From: Bryobacter sp964387685
Lineage (GTDB): Bacteria; Acidobacteriota; Terriglobia; Bryobacterales; Bryobacteraceae
Direction: 5' to 3'
Length of the DNA stretch: 64,000 nucleotides
Assembly: GCA_964387685.1 (NCBI GenBank)
Contig: CAYLXK010000030.1
Span: 1 to 64,000, forward strand
The notes under the pieces were generated by a model. It saw only the letters and a program-made list of their open reading frames with translations. It ran no database searches and was not told the DNA's origin. Shown here one piece after another: positions 25,100 to 34,230 of the stretch. Made by a program: the position numbers and the translations under genes. Each line of letters opens with the position of its first letter. Within the stretch, counting starts at the first letter, position 1.

Positions 25100-26173
25100 A
25101 TGGTTGAATACGGTGTGGTGCGCGGACGGGTCCATTCTTGGCATCGCGCCGAAGATGTGCAACAAAGGGTCCGCGCCAATGGCGAGACCGGCTATAAGAG
25201 CAATCATTTCCACATTCTGGTGGAAGCCGCAGGGAACCTTTGGCGCTGCCCGGTCAACGTCAAATCCGGCGACGGCAGCGAAGTCTGGTTTAAGGTCCGC
25301 GATACCTTTACCGGCCACCCGATCCTGAGCGTGCTGCCCAGTCTGCCCATCGGCCTGCGGGAATTGCCCGAACGGCGGGCCGGTTCGACTCTGGACTATG
25401 TTCGGGAACCGCTTTTTGACCGCCGGACGATGCGCCAGTTGCCGCTTGGCTCTCCCGGCGTCAGCGACGACGTCCAAGATCATCTGCAGCTCCATGTAGA
25501 ACAAGCCCGCGTCCAAGCAAACGCCGAGGTGTATGTCTTCGGCAGCTTCTGGAAAAACCGAAAATTTCCCCCGGATCGGGTTCTAAATACAGATGATGGC
25601 GTTCACGACGTGCACATGAATCAGGGCAACAGCCAGCAGTACCGCGGCGACGACGGCGTCTTCCAGGATGGCGGCGTGATTCTCTCGTTTCCCGCCTCCA
25701 ATCGCTATGTCGGCATTTTTTTATGCTTCCAGTCGCAGGTCTGGGTCACCGACAACCAGAGCGGCCACCGGGTGCCCGGTTACGCCGAAGGACCCCTGGC
25801 GGGCGGTGAGGTCGTGGAAGACCCCGATGTCATCATGCCTCCGCCGTCCAAGCATCGCGTCTTCGTCGTCGCGGCCTATCTCAATCCCGAAGGGCACGAT
25901 GTGGGCCAGGAAACGGTGACGTTGTTTAACGCCAGCCTCCGGGCGGTCAATCTCGACAATTGGAAGATCCTCGATCGCCAAAACAAGGCCGAACTTATCC
26001 AAGGTCTCACGCTGCCGCCCAACGAAGGCAAAACCATCCGCTTATCGGGCCAGGGCGCCCAACTGGGCAACAGCGGCGGCGGCATTCGCGTGCTCGACCC
26101 CGCCGGGCAACTCGTCCATGCGGTTACCTATACCGCGGCGGACGCCCAAAGCGGCGTCATCCACGTCTTCTAG
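25100..26173 (+). CDS. DUF2278 (YukJ-like) protein with C-terminal lamin-tail domain
   Basis: 357 aa from ATG with GGAG just upstream. Residues 1-220 match the DUF2278/YukJ family: GVVRGRV start, SNHFHILV, and the hallmark HDVHMNQGNS. Residues about 255-357 look like a lamin-tail/LTD beta domain (VTLFNASLRAVNLDNW ... LPPNEGKTIRLSG ... AVTYTAADAQSGVIHVF). No signal peptide. Function of either part in bacteria is not established. It converges on the pseudopilin genes with a 30-bp gap. Confidence 0.78.
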   Translation: MVEYGVVRGRVHSWHRAEDVQQRVRANGETGYKSNHFHILVEAAGNLWRCPVNVKSGDGSEVWFKVRDTFTGHPILSVLPSLPIGLRELPERRAGSTLDYVREPLFDRRTMRQLPLGSPGVSDDVQDHLQLHVEQARVQANAEVYVFGSFWKNRKFPPDRVLNTDDGVHDVHMNQGNSQQYRGDDGVFQDGGVILSFPASNRYVGIFLCFQSQVWVTDNQSGHRVPGYAEGPLAGGEVVEDPDVIMPPPSKHRVFVVAAYLNPEGHDVGQETVTLFNASLRAVNLDNWKILDRQNKAELIQGLTLPPNEGKTIRLSGQGAQLGNSGGGIRVLDPAGQLVHAVTYTAADAQSGVIHVF

Positions 26174-26203
26174 CCTGCGTCTTCTGGCCCGCGCCGTAAG
26201 CCG

Positions 26204-26605
26204 CTACCACTCCGAATAGGGTGTACCCTCGGAGCTCTTTTCCAGCGAGCCGCTGCGGACGTTAGAGATACCGGGTTCGCTCTGGTTGACGCTCGCCAGC
26301 GCATCCTCCATTTCCACCCGCCAAGTGTCACTGCGGCCCGTCATCGGATCCACGGGAATCGTGCGCAGGTAGCCGGCGTCCACCAGATCGCGGAGGTCCT
26401 GCGGGGCCTTCTGCTTGTCGTAGGTATACTCGTCGATAATCGTGCGCATCGTGAAGAGATTGTTCTTCAGCACCGTTTCGCGGGCGCGCACAAGGGACTT
26501 CTGGTAGATGGGAATCGCGATGGTGATGATGATCGAGATGATCGTCAGCACGATGATCAATTCGATGATCGTGAATCCGCGGCGCAGCAACGATCGACGG
26601 GTCAT
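26204..26605 (-). CDS. type II secretion/type IV pilin-like pseudopilin (GspG-like)
   Basis: 133 aa from ATG 26605, preceded by AGGAGG (26612-26617) at 6 bases. Prepilin signal MTRRSLLRRG then FTIIELIIV: cleavage after Gly10 with Glu at +5 of the mature protein. The long N-terminal helix is followed by a small globular domain (YLRTIPVDPMTGRSDTW is the GspG-type core). It ends in GTPYSEW, the same tail as the pilin encoded just upstream. Third gene of the secretin operon. Confidence 0.9.
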   Translation of the reverse strand: MTRRSLLRRGFTIIELIIVLTIISIIITIAIPIYQKSLVRARETVLKNNLFTMRTIIDEYTYDKQKAPQDLRDLVDAGYLRTIPVDPMTGRSDTWRVEMEDALASVNQSEPGISNVRSGSLEKSSEGTPYSEW

Positions 26606-26616
26606 TTCGAGCCTCC

Positions 26617-27108
26617 TCACCATTCCGAATAGGGCGTCCCGTCCGGGGCGCGGTCCAGGGTCTTCGAAAAGACGTCAAAGACGTTTTGTCCACCCCAGGA
26701 TTGGCTCTTGGGGTCGTCCTGGGTCGAGCGTTTGCCCCAGTCCGTCGAGTTTGTAAACGGGTCTTTCGGCATGCGCCGCAGGAATTTGATTTTCTTGTCT
26801 TCGGGTCCGGGGATTTTGACGCCTTCGACGAGAATATCCAGGGTCTCCGGATAGTTCTCGGTGCCGAGCTTAGTCTGCCCCAGTTCGCCACGGTCCGCCA
26901 TGTCTTTGTACTTGTCGATGGCCTTCCGGATTTCGTCCAAGCCCCGCTTGAGGGTCTGCTCTTTCTCGCGCCGGACCTTGTAGCGCGCCATCGGCAGCGC
27001 CATGGCCGTCAGGGTAAGAAGGATCGTGAAAGCCACGATCAACTCCACCAAGGTCAGTCCCGACTGCGAGCGGCGGCGCGAAGCGGTTGGCAAGAAGGGG
27101 GCCGGCAT
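26617..27108 (-). CDS. type II secretion pseudopilin (GspG-like), second copy
   Basis: 163 aa from ATG 27108, the first ATG after the secretin stop (27125); an upstream TTG at 27141 would overlap the secretin gene. Prepilin cleavage after Gly17 (RRRSQSG, then LTLVELIVAF, Glu at +5). The globular part has FLRRMPKDPFTNSTDWG, a GspG-type core, plus an insertion after it, and ends in GTPYSEW like its neighbour. The next pilin's start codon lies 11 bases beyond this stop, with its Shine-Dalgarno inside this gene's last codons. Confidence 0.9.
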   Translation of the reverse strand: MPAPFLPTASRRRSQSGLTLVELIVAFTILLTLTAMALPMARYKVRREKEQTLKRGLDEIRKAIDKYKDMADRGELGQTKLGTENYPETLDILVEGVKIPGPEDKKIKFLRRMPKDPFTNSTDWGKRSTQDDPKSQSWGGQNVFDVFSKTLDRAPDGTPYSEW

Positions 27109-27124
27109 GGCGCGAAGGCGTTCC

Positions 27125-29917
27125 TTATTGCACCTTGACAAGAATTTCTGGCAGGGGGGCGCCGGGCAGAGGTTCCTTGCGGCCGTTTACCAACTCCGCA
27201 CTCGCTACCCGGATGAACGCTTCTCCCTTAGCCAGCGTGGCAAAGGTCAGTTTCAAAAGCGTGCCGTTACCGCTGACCCCGCCAGAGCCAACCAACCGCT
27301 TGATTTTGAGCTCGCCCTTGGCTAGGTCCGCGTTGAACTCTTCCTTTTGGCCATCGGCACTCAAAAAGCCTCCCGAGGCGGCCCCGATCAGTTTTAGCAC
27401 TTGGCGGTCGTAGTCGAGCACGAGCGGCGCGTCGGCCAGATCTTCGCCATACTCCACGTCCACATTCACCGTGATCGGCGCACTTAAGAATACTTCGCTG
27501 TTTTGGGCATTCAAGATCAACTTATTGCGCCGCTCGGGCGGACGGCCCACGCGGGCTGTTGCATTCATCATGGCGGCGCTCAGTGGCAAGGTGGCGGCGC
27601 TCAAATCCTCGCCCCGGCGGGGCGCATTTGCCGGCGCCGGCGCGCTCGGCTTCACCGCGGGGGTTGCGCCCGCAGGCGTGTTGGGAGTTAGCGCGTTGGG
27701 GGAAGGCGCTGTCGGTATAGCGGAAATCGACGCCTGCTGAGCCATGCTAGCCACCGGCACGCCCCCCAAGACGGGCACGTTGCCCAGAACCGGGAGGTTG
27801 CGGCTGGCTGGCGCATTACCACTGATGGGAGGGCTTGCGGGCGAGCTTGGCTGAGGTGATGTCGCGCGGGGAATGATGACCAGCGGCGGCGCCGATGAGG
27901 GCGGTGCCGAGGAGGGATTTGCCGATGCGGGATTGGCCGATGCGGGACTGGGAGTCGTGGCCGGTGCGGGACTGGCGGGCATCGACGAACCTGGCCTGGG
28001 TGCGGCCGGCGGCGCTTCTCTCATCTGGTAGCTCAATTTCACGGTCGCGTCAGTGCCCGTGTTCACGCCGCGCAGGTTCAAGTCTGTCACCTCCGGTGCG
28101 CGCACCAAGTGCGGCACCAGGATGATCAGTAATTCGCTTTCGCTCTTGTCGCTGCCGTCGCTGCCAAAGAGCCACCCCAAGCCCGGCACGTCCAACAGGC
28201 CAGGCAGGCCGCTCTTGGTGCGCGTCGAATTCGTGCTCGACAAGCCGCCCATCACGTTGATTTCGCCTTCTTTGATCCGGATGTCCTCGCCGATCTTGCG
28301 CTGGCCGATGACCGGTTGCCGCAAGCCGCCAATGTCCACCTGGTCGCGGATATTCGAAACCTCCACCTCGACGCGCAGCGAGATTTCCTCGTTGCCGTGA
28401 ATCTTGGGGGTGATGTCGACGTTGACGCCGACTTCGGCGAACTGGAATTGCGTCTGCACAACGGGCGAGATGCCGCCCACGCCGCCGCCAATACCGCCTG
28501 TGTTCAAACTACCCGTCGCGTAGGGGTAGCGGTCGCCAATGCGCAGGGAGGCCTTCTTGTTGTCCACGGTACGCACCTGCGGGTTCTGCAGAACGCGCGT
28601 CTGACGGTCTTCCAGCAAAGCCTGTAAAAAGCCGCCGGGGAGATTGATACTAAAGTCGTTGGTGGAAATTTTTCCGATTTGACTTAAGGCGACCAAGCCC
28701 GAATTGGTGGACGTCGACGTGTCGTCGTCCGAGTTGGAACCGCCGGTGAGGGTTGGGTTGCGGGGCGTAAAAGAGATGGTCTGGTTGATGCCCGCGCGGC
28801 CCGCATTAGCAATGGCCGCGGCCAGGGAGCGCGTGCGGGTGCGATTGGCCTCCAGCACAAAGACGTCCAAGACCACCTCGGAGCGCGGCTTATCCATATC
28901 GTTGATGATCTTGCCCACCAAGGCCACCTGATCGGCAGTGCAGCGCACCATCAGAGCCATCTGCGCGGGGTAGGGAACCACCTTGCGGCATTCGCCCACC
29001 ACCCGGACGGCGTTGGCGATTTCATTCAGTTCCTGCGGCTCGAGGGCATGCTGCAGGTAGAAGACCTTGAGAATGTAATCCTCATAGTCGCGCCGCTTCT
29101 GCGGGTTATCGAGCGTAATGTAAATGGCGTTGGCTGAAATCGGTTTCCAGTAGGCCTTGGTGAGAATGCCCAGATAATCGAGCGCTTCTTCAAGCGTGGT
29201 GTTCTGGAAATCGACGGGAAAGTTCTTGCCGGAATTCTGGCTGATGAAGTCCGGGTCGAACATCACGTTGATGCCCGCCATCTTGGCCAGAGTCTCAAAC
29301 AAAACGCGCGCCGGCTGGTTGTTCATCTTGAGATTGACGATCTCGCGCTGCAGCGGCTTCAGCACCGGCGCATCCATCAGCGAATTGATCTTCTTTTCGG
29401 CTTCGATCCGCACCCGGTCCGCCGGCGTCTGCCCTCGCAGCGACTCGTCTTCTTTGGGCTGGCCGGACTTTTCGCGATCCTGTTCCTTTTTGATCTGCTC
29501 ATAGGTCTGCCGCATGCGTTGTTCGGCGATCGTACTGGCGGGGTCTAAGGCGAATGCTTTCTGAAAGATCTGCAGGGCTTCTTCGAGTTTTCCTTGCGCC
29601 CGCAGCTTTTCGCCCCGGTCCACCAATTTTTGGGCGGCTTGGAAGCGCAGCCGGTTCACGCCAAGGCGGTAAGCGGGTTCGCGGGGATCGAGCGCGAGGG
29701 CCTGCTCAAAGAGCTCGAGCGCCTTATCGTAATCGCCTTTGGCTTCGGCCAGTTGCGCGTCTTTTACGAACTTGTCGCCCTTGCGGCTTGCGCCCTCTAG
29801 CGGGGAAAGCCCCGTCCCGGGGGAAAAGCCGAGCAGCAGGCAAAGCACAATGCTGTTTAGTCGAGCGCAGAATTTACGAACGGCGATGCGGCTCGCTAAA
29901 CCTTTGGAAAGAGGCAT
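27125..29917 (-). CDS. secretin (GspD/PilQ-like) with N-terminal TPRs and C-terminal cohesin-like domain
   Basis: 930 aa. Signal region to about 45; two or three TPRs (GDYDKALELFEQALALDPREP, GKLEEALQIFQKAFALDP); a secretin N0/STN-like domain (INVMFDPDFISQNSGKNF); NolW repeats; then the secretin pore (RVLQNPQVRTVDNKKA ... VGVNVDITPKI ... EGEINVMGGL ... LLIILVPHLV). A Pro/Ala/Ser-rich linker follows (about 640-790), then a cohesin-like beta domain (VNVDVEYGEDLADAPLVL ... LLKLTFATLAKG). Forms the outer-membrane channel of a T2SS/T4P-type machine. The ATPase, platform protein and peptidase are not in the window. Confidence 0.9.
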   Translation of the reverse strand: MPLSKGLASRIAVRKFCARLNSIVLCLLLGFSPGTGLSPLEGASRKGDKFVKDAQLAEAKGDYDKALELFEQALALDPREPAYRLGVNRLRFQAAQKLVDRGEKLRAQGKLEEALQIFQKAFALDPASTIAEQRMRQTYEQIKKEQDREKSGQPKEDESLRGQTPADRVRIEAEKKINSLMDAPVLKPLQREIVNLKMNNQPARVLFETLAKMAGINVMFDPDFISQNSGKNFPVDFQNTTLEEALDYLGILTKAYWKPISANAIYITLDNPQKRRDYEDYILKVFYLQHALEPQELNEIANAVRVVGECRKVVPYPAQMALMVRCTADQVALVGKIINDMDKPRSEVVLDVFVLEANRTRTRSLAAAIANAGRAGINQTISFTPRNPTLTGGSNSDDDTSTSTNSGLVALSQIGKISTNDFSINLPGGFLQALLEDRQTRVLQNPQVRTVDNKKASLRIGDRYPYATGSLNTGGIGGGVGGISPVVQTQFQFAEVGVNVDITPKIHGNEEISLRVEVEVSNIRDQVDIGGLRQPVIGQRKIGEDIRIKEGEINVMGGLSSTNSTRTKSGLPGLLDVPGLGWLFGSDGSDKSESELLIILVPHLVRAPEVTDLNLRGVNTGTDATVKLSYQMREAPPAAPRPGSSMPASPAPATTPSPASANPASANPSSAPPSSAPPLVIIPRATSPQPSSPASPPISGNAPASRNLPVLGNVPVLGGVPVASMAQQASISAIPTAPSPNALTPNTPAGATPAVKPSAPAPANAPRRGEDLSAATLPLSAAMMNATARVGRPPERRNKLILNAQNSEVFLSAPITVNVDVEYGEDLADAPLVLDYDRQVLKLIGAASGGFLSADGQKEEFNADLAKGELKIKRLVGSGGVSGNGTLLKLTFATLAKGEAFIRVASAELVNGRKEPLPGAPLPEILVKVQ
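27921..27950. repeat. 15-bp tandem repeat in the secretin linker
   Basis: Two adjacent 15-base units (GCCGATGCGGGATTG, then the same with ATT changed to ACT), with a third related unit from 27960. They encode ANPAS/ANPSS-like steps of the Pro-rich linker and probably arose by slippage. Confidence 0.75.
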
Positions 29918-29993
29918 CTTAGTCGATTTGTCGTGATACTATCAGATTGGCCGCCCACTTCGTTGCGACGCACCTATCTAGGATGACGCAAAA

Positions 29994-30482
29994 ATGGCGG
30001 TTTGCGTGCAGATGAAGCCAGAAAACGAGGGGAATAAAACGATCGCGGATAACCGTTATGCGCGACACGAGTACTTCCTGAGCGACGAGTTTGAGGCCGG
30101 GGTGGTGCTGACGGGCACGGAAGTAAAGGCCGCTAAGAACGGCAAGGTGACGCTCAAGGATGGCTGGGCCGAGATTCGCGGGGGCGAGATGTGGCTGGAA
30201 AATGTGCATATCTCCGAATACAGCCATGGCAATCAGATGAACCATACGCCGGTTCACGCCAGAAAGCTGCTCTTGCACCGGCAAGAGATCAATAAGCTCA
30301 TCGGCAAGGTGCGGGAAAAAGGTTTGACATTAATTCCCACCCGTATGTATCTGAAGGGGGGACGCATCAAGTGTGAGTTGGCGATCGCTAAAGGCAAGAA
30401 GTTGCACGACAAACGGGAAACCCTGCGTACCCGGGAGCAGGAAGCCGAAGCGCGGCAGGCCATGAAGGCCGCCAGAAGGTAA
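29994..30482 (+). CDS. smpB: SsrA-binding protein SmpB
   Basis: 162 aa from ATG 29994; ATG 30012 is an alternative and starts closer to the conserved part. Trans-translation: binds tmRNA and delivers it to stalled ribosomes. NRYARHEYFLSDEFEAGVVLTGTEVKA, SYxxxGxxxNHxP region (EYSHGNQMNHTP), and the C-terminal basic tail KGKKLHDKRETLRTREQ that reads the mRNA channel. No ssrA gene is seen nearby. pepA follows after 13 bp. Confidence 0.97.
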   Translation: MAVCVQMKPENEGNKTIADNRYARHEYFLSDEFEAGVVLTGTEVKAAKNGKVTLKDGWAEIRGGEMWLENVHISEYSHGNQMNHTPVHARKLLLHRQEINKLIGKVREKGLTLIPTRMYLKGGRIKCELAIAKGKKLHDKRETLRTREQEAEARQAMKAARR

Positions 30483-30495
30483 ACAAGCAGAAATC

Positions 30496-31962
30496 ATGAA
30501 TACGAGCATATTGTTCCAAGGCTGGGAAAAGGCCGCTCCAGCGGCTCTAGTTTTAACCGCGGCGGAAGGCACGGCGCCCCAGTCCGGCATCGAAAGCGTC
30601 GATGCCTGGGCCGCCGATCTCTACGCGAGCGGCGAGTTTACGGGTAAAAGCGGCGAGATGGCCATGTTGTATAAGCCTGCGGGGCTGGGCGCGAAGCGAC
30701 TGCTGCTGGCTGGCCTCGGCAAGGCCGAAAAGGCGGACGCGGCGAGCCTTCGGCGATTGGGCGGCGCCGTGGTGCGGGCGCTGAAAGCCAAGAGCATTCT
30801 CGATATCGGGCTAGCGTTGGACAAGACGCTGCACACGCCGGCTAACGTGCAGGCGCTCCTGGAAGGGGCCGTGGCGGGGGATTTCGAGCCCGACGCGCAT
30901 AAGTCCAAGAAGGACGCTAAGCACGCCGAGCACTTCACTGTCTATGCTCCGGGCGGAGCCTCGGAACTGGCCGAGGCCGCGCGGGATGGCGCCGTGATTG
31001 GCGAGAGCCAGAATTTTGCCCGCTCACTGGTAAACGAACCCGGCAACCTCCTGACGCCGCAAGTGATGGCCGAGCGCGCCCGTAACATGGCGCAGGACCA
31101 CGGGCTGGAGTGCGATGTATTGGACGAAGACCGCATGCGGCAATTAGGCATGGGCTCGCTGCTGGGCGTGTCCCAAGGCAGCGCGGAGCCGCCCGCCCTG
31201 ATCGTGCTCTCCTACCGCCCGGAGGATGCCAAGGAAGGCATCCATCTTGGCATCGTGGGTAAAGGCGTGACCTTCGATACGGGAGGCATCTCGATTAAGC
31301 CCAGCGAGAGCATGGAAAAGATGAAGTACGACATGGCGGGCGGGGCCGCGGCGATCGGCGCCATGATGGCCATCGCGCAGTTGAAGCCGAAGGTCCAGGT
31401 TACGGCCTTCATCCCAGCGGTCGAAAACATGCCCAGCTCCCGCGCCATGCGCCCCGGAGACATCGTCACCTCGATGTCCGGCAAGACGATCGAGGTCCTG
31501 AACACGGACGCCGAGGGCCGCTTGATTCTGATCGATGCCATCACTTATGCGAAGAAGCAGGGCGTGACGCATCTGATCGACGCGGCGACCCTTACCGGGG
31601 CCATCTCCATTGCCTTGGGCGCCGTGAACGTGGGCGCCTTCACCAACAACGAAACCTGGCAGACGCAGGTGCTGGATGCGGCCAGGAGCGCCGGGGAGAA
31701 GATGTGGCCCCTGCCGATGGACGACGACTATAAAGAGCTCCTGAAAAACGCCTTTGCCGATATGCCCAACATCGGCGGTCGCGGGGCCGGCTCCATCACG
31801 GCCGCTCTCTTTCTGAAGGAATGGGTAGAAGACACGCCTTGGGTACACTTGGATATTGCGGGAACGGCATGGATCGACGAAGCGAAACCCCACCTGGCCA
31901 AGGGCCCTACGGGCGTGGCTTTGCGCACCTTTGTCGAATTAGCGCGGCGCTTGGGCTCCTAG
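30496..31962 (+). CDS. pepA: leucyl aminopeptidase (M17)
   Basis: 488 aa. N-terminal macro-like domain, then the M17 catalytic domain: GIVGKGVTFDTGGISIKPS (metal-binding Lys and Asp), the metal site MKYDMAGGAAAIG, and the family signature NTDAEGRLILIDA. Cytosolic two-metal exopeptidase removing N-terminal residues. Immediately downstream of smpB, so peptide release from tagged or stalled proteins and peptide trimming are side by side (inference). Its last 94 bases overlap the next gene if that starts at 31869. Confidence 0.96.
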   Translation: MNTSILFQGWEKAAPAALVLTAAEGTAPQSGIESVDAWAADLYASGEFTGKSGEMAMLYKPAGLGAKRLLLAGLGKAEKADAASLRRLGGAVVRALKAKSILDIGLALDKTLHTPANVQALLEGAVAGDFEPDAHKSKKDAKHAEHFTVYAPGGASELAEAARDGAVIGESQNFARSLVNEPGNLLTPQVMAERARNMAQDHGLECDVLDEDRMRQLGMGSLLGVSQGSAEPPALIVLSYRPEDAKEGIHLGIVGKGVTFDTGGISIKPSESMEKMKYDMAGGAAAIGAMMAIAQLKPKVQVTAFIPAVENMPSSRAMRPGDIVTSMSGKTIEVLNTDAEGRLILIDAITYAKKQGVTHLIDAATLTGAISIALGAVNVGAFTNNETWQTQVLDAARSAGEKMWPLPMDDDYKELLKNAFADMPNIGGRGAGSITAALFLKEWVEDTPWVHLDIAGTAWIDEAKPHLAKGPTGVALRTFVELARRLGS

Positions 31963-32600
31963 CGGCTAGCGCCTTTGCGGAAACCCAGCCCCGGGGCTGG
32001 ACCAGCTATTTTGGCGACCATCGCCTCTCCAAACGTTGGGGTGTCCACTTTGACGGCCAGTACCGGGACAGTTGGGCCGACGGGTGGACGCAATTGCTGC
32101 TGCGTCCCGGCGTGAACTTTTACGTGAAGCCGAATTTGTTTCTGACCCTCGGCCATGCCTACATTCGTACGACTCCGGACGGGGCGCGCCCCGTGCCCGA
32201 GCATCGCCTGTGGGAACAAGTGCAGTGGATGCCCAAGGCCCTGGGGGTCACCATGAGCCACCGCTTTCGTTTGGAACAGCGCTGGGCGCAAGGCTTGGCC
32301 GTACAGGATCGCTTTCGTTACTTCTATCGGACAGAACTGCCGGTGCGCGGACCGGTCTTTTATTGGGCGCTGCAAAACGAAATCTTCGTGAAGGCGGGGC
32401 GCAGCGCGAACCGGCGTTTTTACGATCAGAACCGCGCGTACACGGCCTTGGGCAAACGCTTTGGAGACCCCAAACGCAGTTGGGGGCGTCTCGAGGGCGG
32501 CTATATGTACCAGCACGTTCTGCTGCGGGATGGTGTGCGGCAGGAGCATAACCACATTCTGGTCTTGTCCTTCCTGTCGGGCTTCTCGCGCAAGCTCTAG
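31869..32600 (+). CDS. DUF2490-type outer membrane beta-barrel protein
   Basis: 243 aa from ATG 31869, inside the end of pepA; 31821 is another ATG. The signal peptide core (RISAALGLLAASAFA, then ETQPRGW) lies about 25 residues in. Alternating aromatic strands with conserved WTSYFGDHRLSKRWGVHFDGQYRDSW, LLLRPGVNFYV and YRTELPVRG match the DUF2490 family of small outer-membrane barrels. Its TAG stop abuts the stop of the convergent lactate permease. Function unknown. Confidence 0.78.
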   Translation: MDRRSETPPGQGPYGRGFAHLCRISAALGLLAASAFAETQPRGWTSYFGDHRLSKRWGVHFDGQYRDSWADGWTQLLLRPGVNFYVKPNLFLTLGHAYIRTTPDGARPVPEHRLWEQVQWMPKALGVTMSHRFRLEQRWAQGLAVQDRFRYFYRTELPVRGPVFYWALQNEIFVKAGRSANRRFYDQNRAYTALGKRFGDPKRSWGRLEGGYMYQHVLLRDGVRQEHNHILVLSFLSGFSRKL

Positions 32601-32607
32601 CTAGAGC
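32594..32607. repeat. palindrome across two abutting stop codons
   Basis: GCTCTAGCTAGAGC is a perfect 14-bp palindrome centred on the junction of the DUF2490 stop (TAG, 32598-32600) and the lctP stop (32601-32603, minus strand). No T-tract on either side, so terminator activity is unproven. Confidence 0.5.
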
Positions 32608-34175
32608 CGAGAGTAGAGGAACGTAATCGCGCCGATCACGCTCGCCAGCAGGATCGAATGGCCGAAGGTGAAGCGGAAGAGTTTGGCTTGGTCGGCGGTG
32701 CTCATCTTGGTGGCCGCCGCGGCTACGGCAATGGTTTGAAGCGAAATCATCTTGCCCATCACGCCGCCGGAGGAGTTGCTGGCCGCCATCAGCACGGGGT
32801 CGAGACCGAGCTTCTGTGCGGTCACGACTTGGAGATTGCCAAAGAGCGCGTTGGCGCTGGTGTCCGAGCCGGTCAAAAACACTCCAAGCCAGCCCAGCAG
32901 GGCGCTAAAAAACGGGAAGAGCACTCCCGAGGCCGCGAAGGCCAGCCCCAAGGTTCCCGTCGAACCGCTGTAGTTCATCAGGAAGGCCATGCCCAGCACG
33001 GAGCAAACCGTGAGCGTCGGAAGGCGGAGCTGCATGGCGCTGGCGCCAATGACGGATAGAAATTTACCCGGCCCCACGCCCAACGTTAGCGCGGACAGGA
33101 TTGCCGCGAGCATGCAACTGGTGCCCGAGGCGGCCAGAAAATTGAAATTGAAAATCGCCGCGTAGGGCGTGGGTTTGGCCAGCACCGGCGGCATGCGGTC
33201 CACTAGATTGTGCAGCCCCGGCCATTCGATCTTGATGGCCGACGAATTCAAAAACTTCGAGACGGGTTCGAAACCCCACACCAGCACGCAAGCCACCAGC
33301 AACAGGTAGGGGCTCCAGGCGGAGAAGACCGCGCCCGTATCCAGCGTCATCCGCGAGGAATGGCGCAGCACCAAGTAGACCAGCAACGCCACAATCGCAC
33401 TTAGGCTCGACAGAATATCCACCAGTTGGGGCCCAAGAAAATTGGAGACCAGGAATTGAACGCTGGCGAAGGCGCCGCCACAGAGCAGGGCGGGGAACCA
33501 GACGCGCTTGAGCGTTTCGCGGCCTTCCATGGCGGCAATCAAATAGGCCGGCACGATAAAGCTGACCGGTGCGCAGATGCGCCCCACCGCGCCGCTCAGC
33601 TCATTCAACGGCAGGCCGGTAATGCCCGCGAGCGTCACTACGGGGATCCCGATCGATCCGAAGGCCACCGGCGCCGTGTTGGCGAGCAGGCAAATCGCCG
33701 AAGCCTCGAAGGCGCCAAAGCCTAAGCCCGTCAGCATGGCGGCGGCCACGGCGACGGGAGTGCCAAAGCCCGCCGCGCCTTCAATGAAAGCGCCAAACGC
33801 GAAGGCGATAAGCAGGGCCTGCAAGGGCCGCTCCGTGGTCAACGAAGCGATGGATTGCTTGATCACTTCAAACTTGCCCGTCTCCAGCGTCAGCCGGTAC
33901 AAGACAATGGCCCAAAAGATGATCCAGGTTATGGGAAAGAGCGCAAAGGCCGCGCCGTAAGCCACACTGGCCAGCGCCATGGCGGCCGGCATCTGGTAGG
34001 CAAGCAGTGCGACTGCCAGCGCGCTGGCCAGTCCGGCCAAGGCCGCCATCCACGCCGGTTTGCGCCATACCCCCAGCATGATTAGCAGCACGAAGATAGG
34101 AATGCCAGCGATTAAGGCGCTGGCGGAAAGACCGAGATTGGCGATTTCGTAGTGTTGAGCCCAGACGGTTGGCAT
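32601..34175 (-). CDS. L-lactate permease family transporter
   Basis: 524 aa with about 12-14 hydrophobic helices. LctP/LldP hallmarks: FGAFIEGAAGFGTPVAVAAAML, LLANTAPVAFGSIGIPVVTLA, and a C-terminal SNSSGGVMGKMISLQTIAVA. Proton-coupled uptake of lactate or glycolate across the inner membrane is the family role. No lactate dehydrogenase gene is adjacent. Confidence 0.93.
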   Translation of the reverse strand: MPTVWAQHYEIANLGLSASALIAGIPIFVLLIMLGVWRKPAWMAALAGLASALAVALLAYQMPAAMALASVAYGAAFALFPITWIIFWAIVLYRLTLETGKFEVIKQSIASLTTERPLQALLIAFAFGAFIEGAAGFGTPVAVAAAMLTGLGFGAFEASAICLLANTAPVAFGSIGIPVVTLAGITGLPLNELSGAVGRICAPVSFIVPAYLIAAMEGRETLKRVWFPALLCGGAFASVQFLVSNFLGPQLVDILSSLSAIVALLVYLVLRHSSRMTLDTGAVFSAWSPYLLLVACVLVWGFEPVSKFLNSSAIKIEWPGLHNLVDRMPPVLAKPTPYAAIFNFNFLAASGTSCMLAAILSALTLGVGPGKFLSVIGASAMQLRLPTLTVCSVLGMAFLMNYSGSTGTLGLAFAASGVLFPFFSALLGWLGVFLTGSDTSANALFGNLQVVTAQKLGLDPVLMAASNSSGGVMGKMISLQTIAVAAAATKMSTADQAKLFRFTFGHSILLASVIGAITFLYSRL

Positions 34176-34230
34176 AACGAATTTGCTATTGCATCACAGA
34201 TGCGGGCGCGGCGTGTGGAATTCTGGAGGC

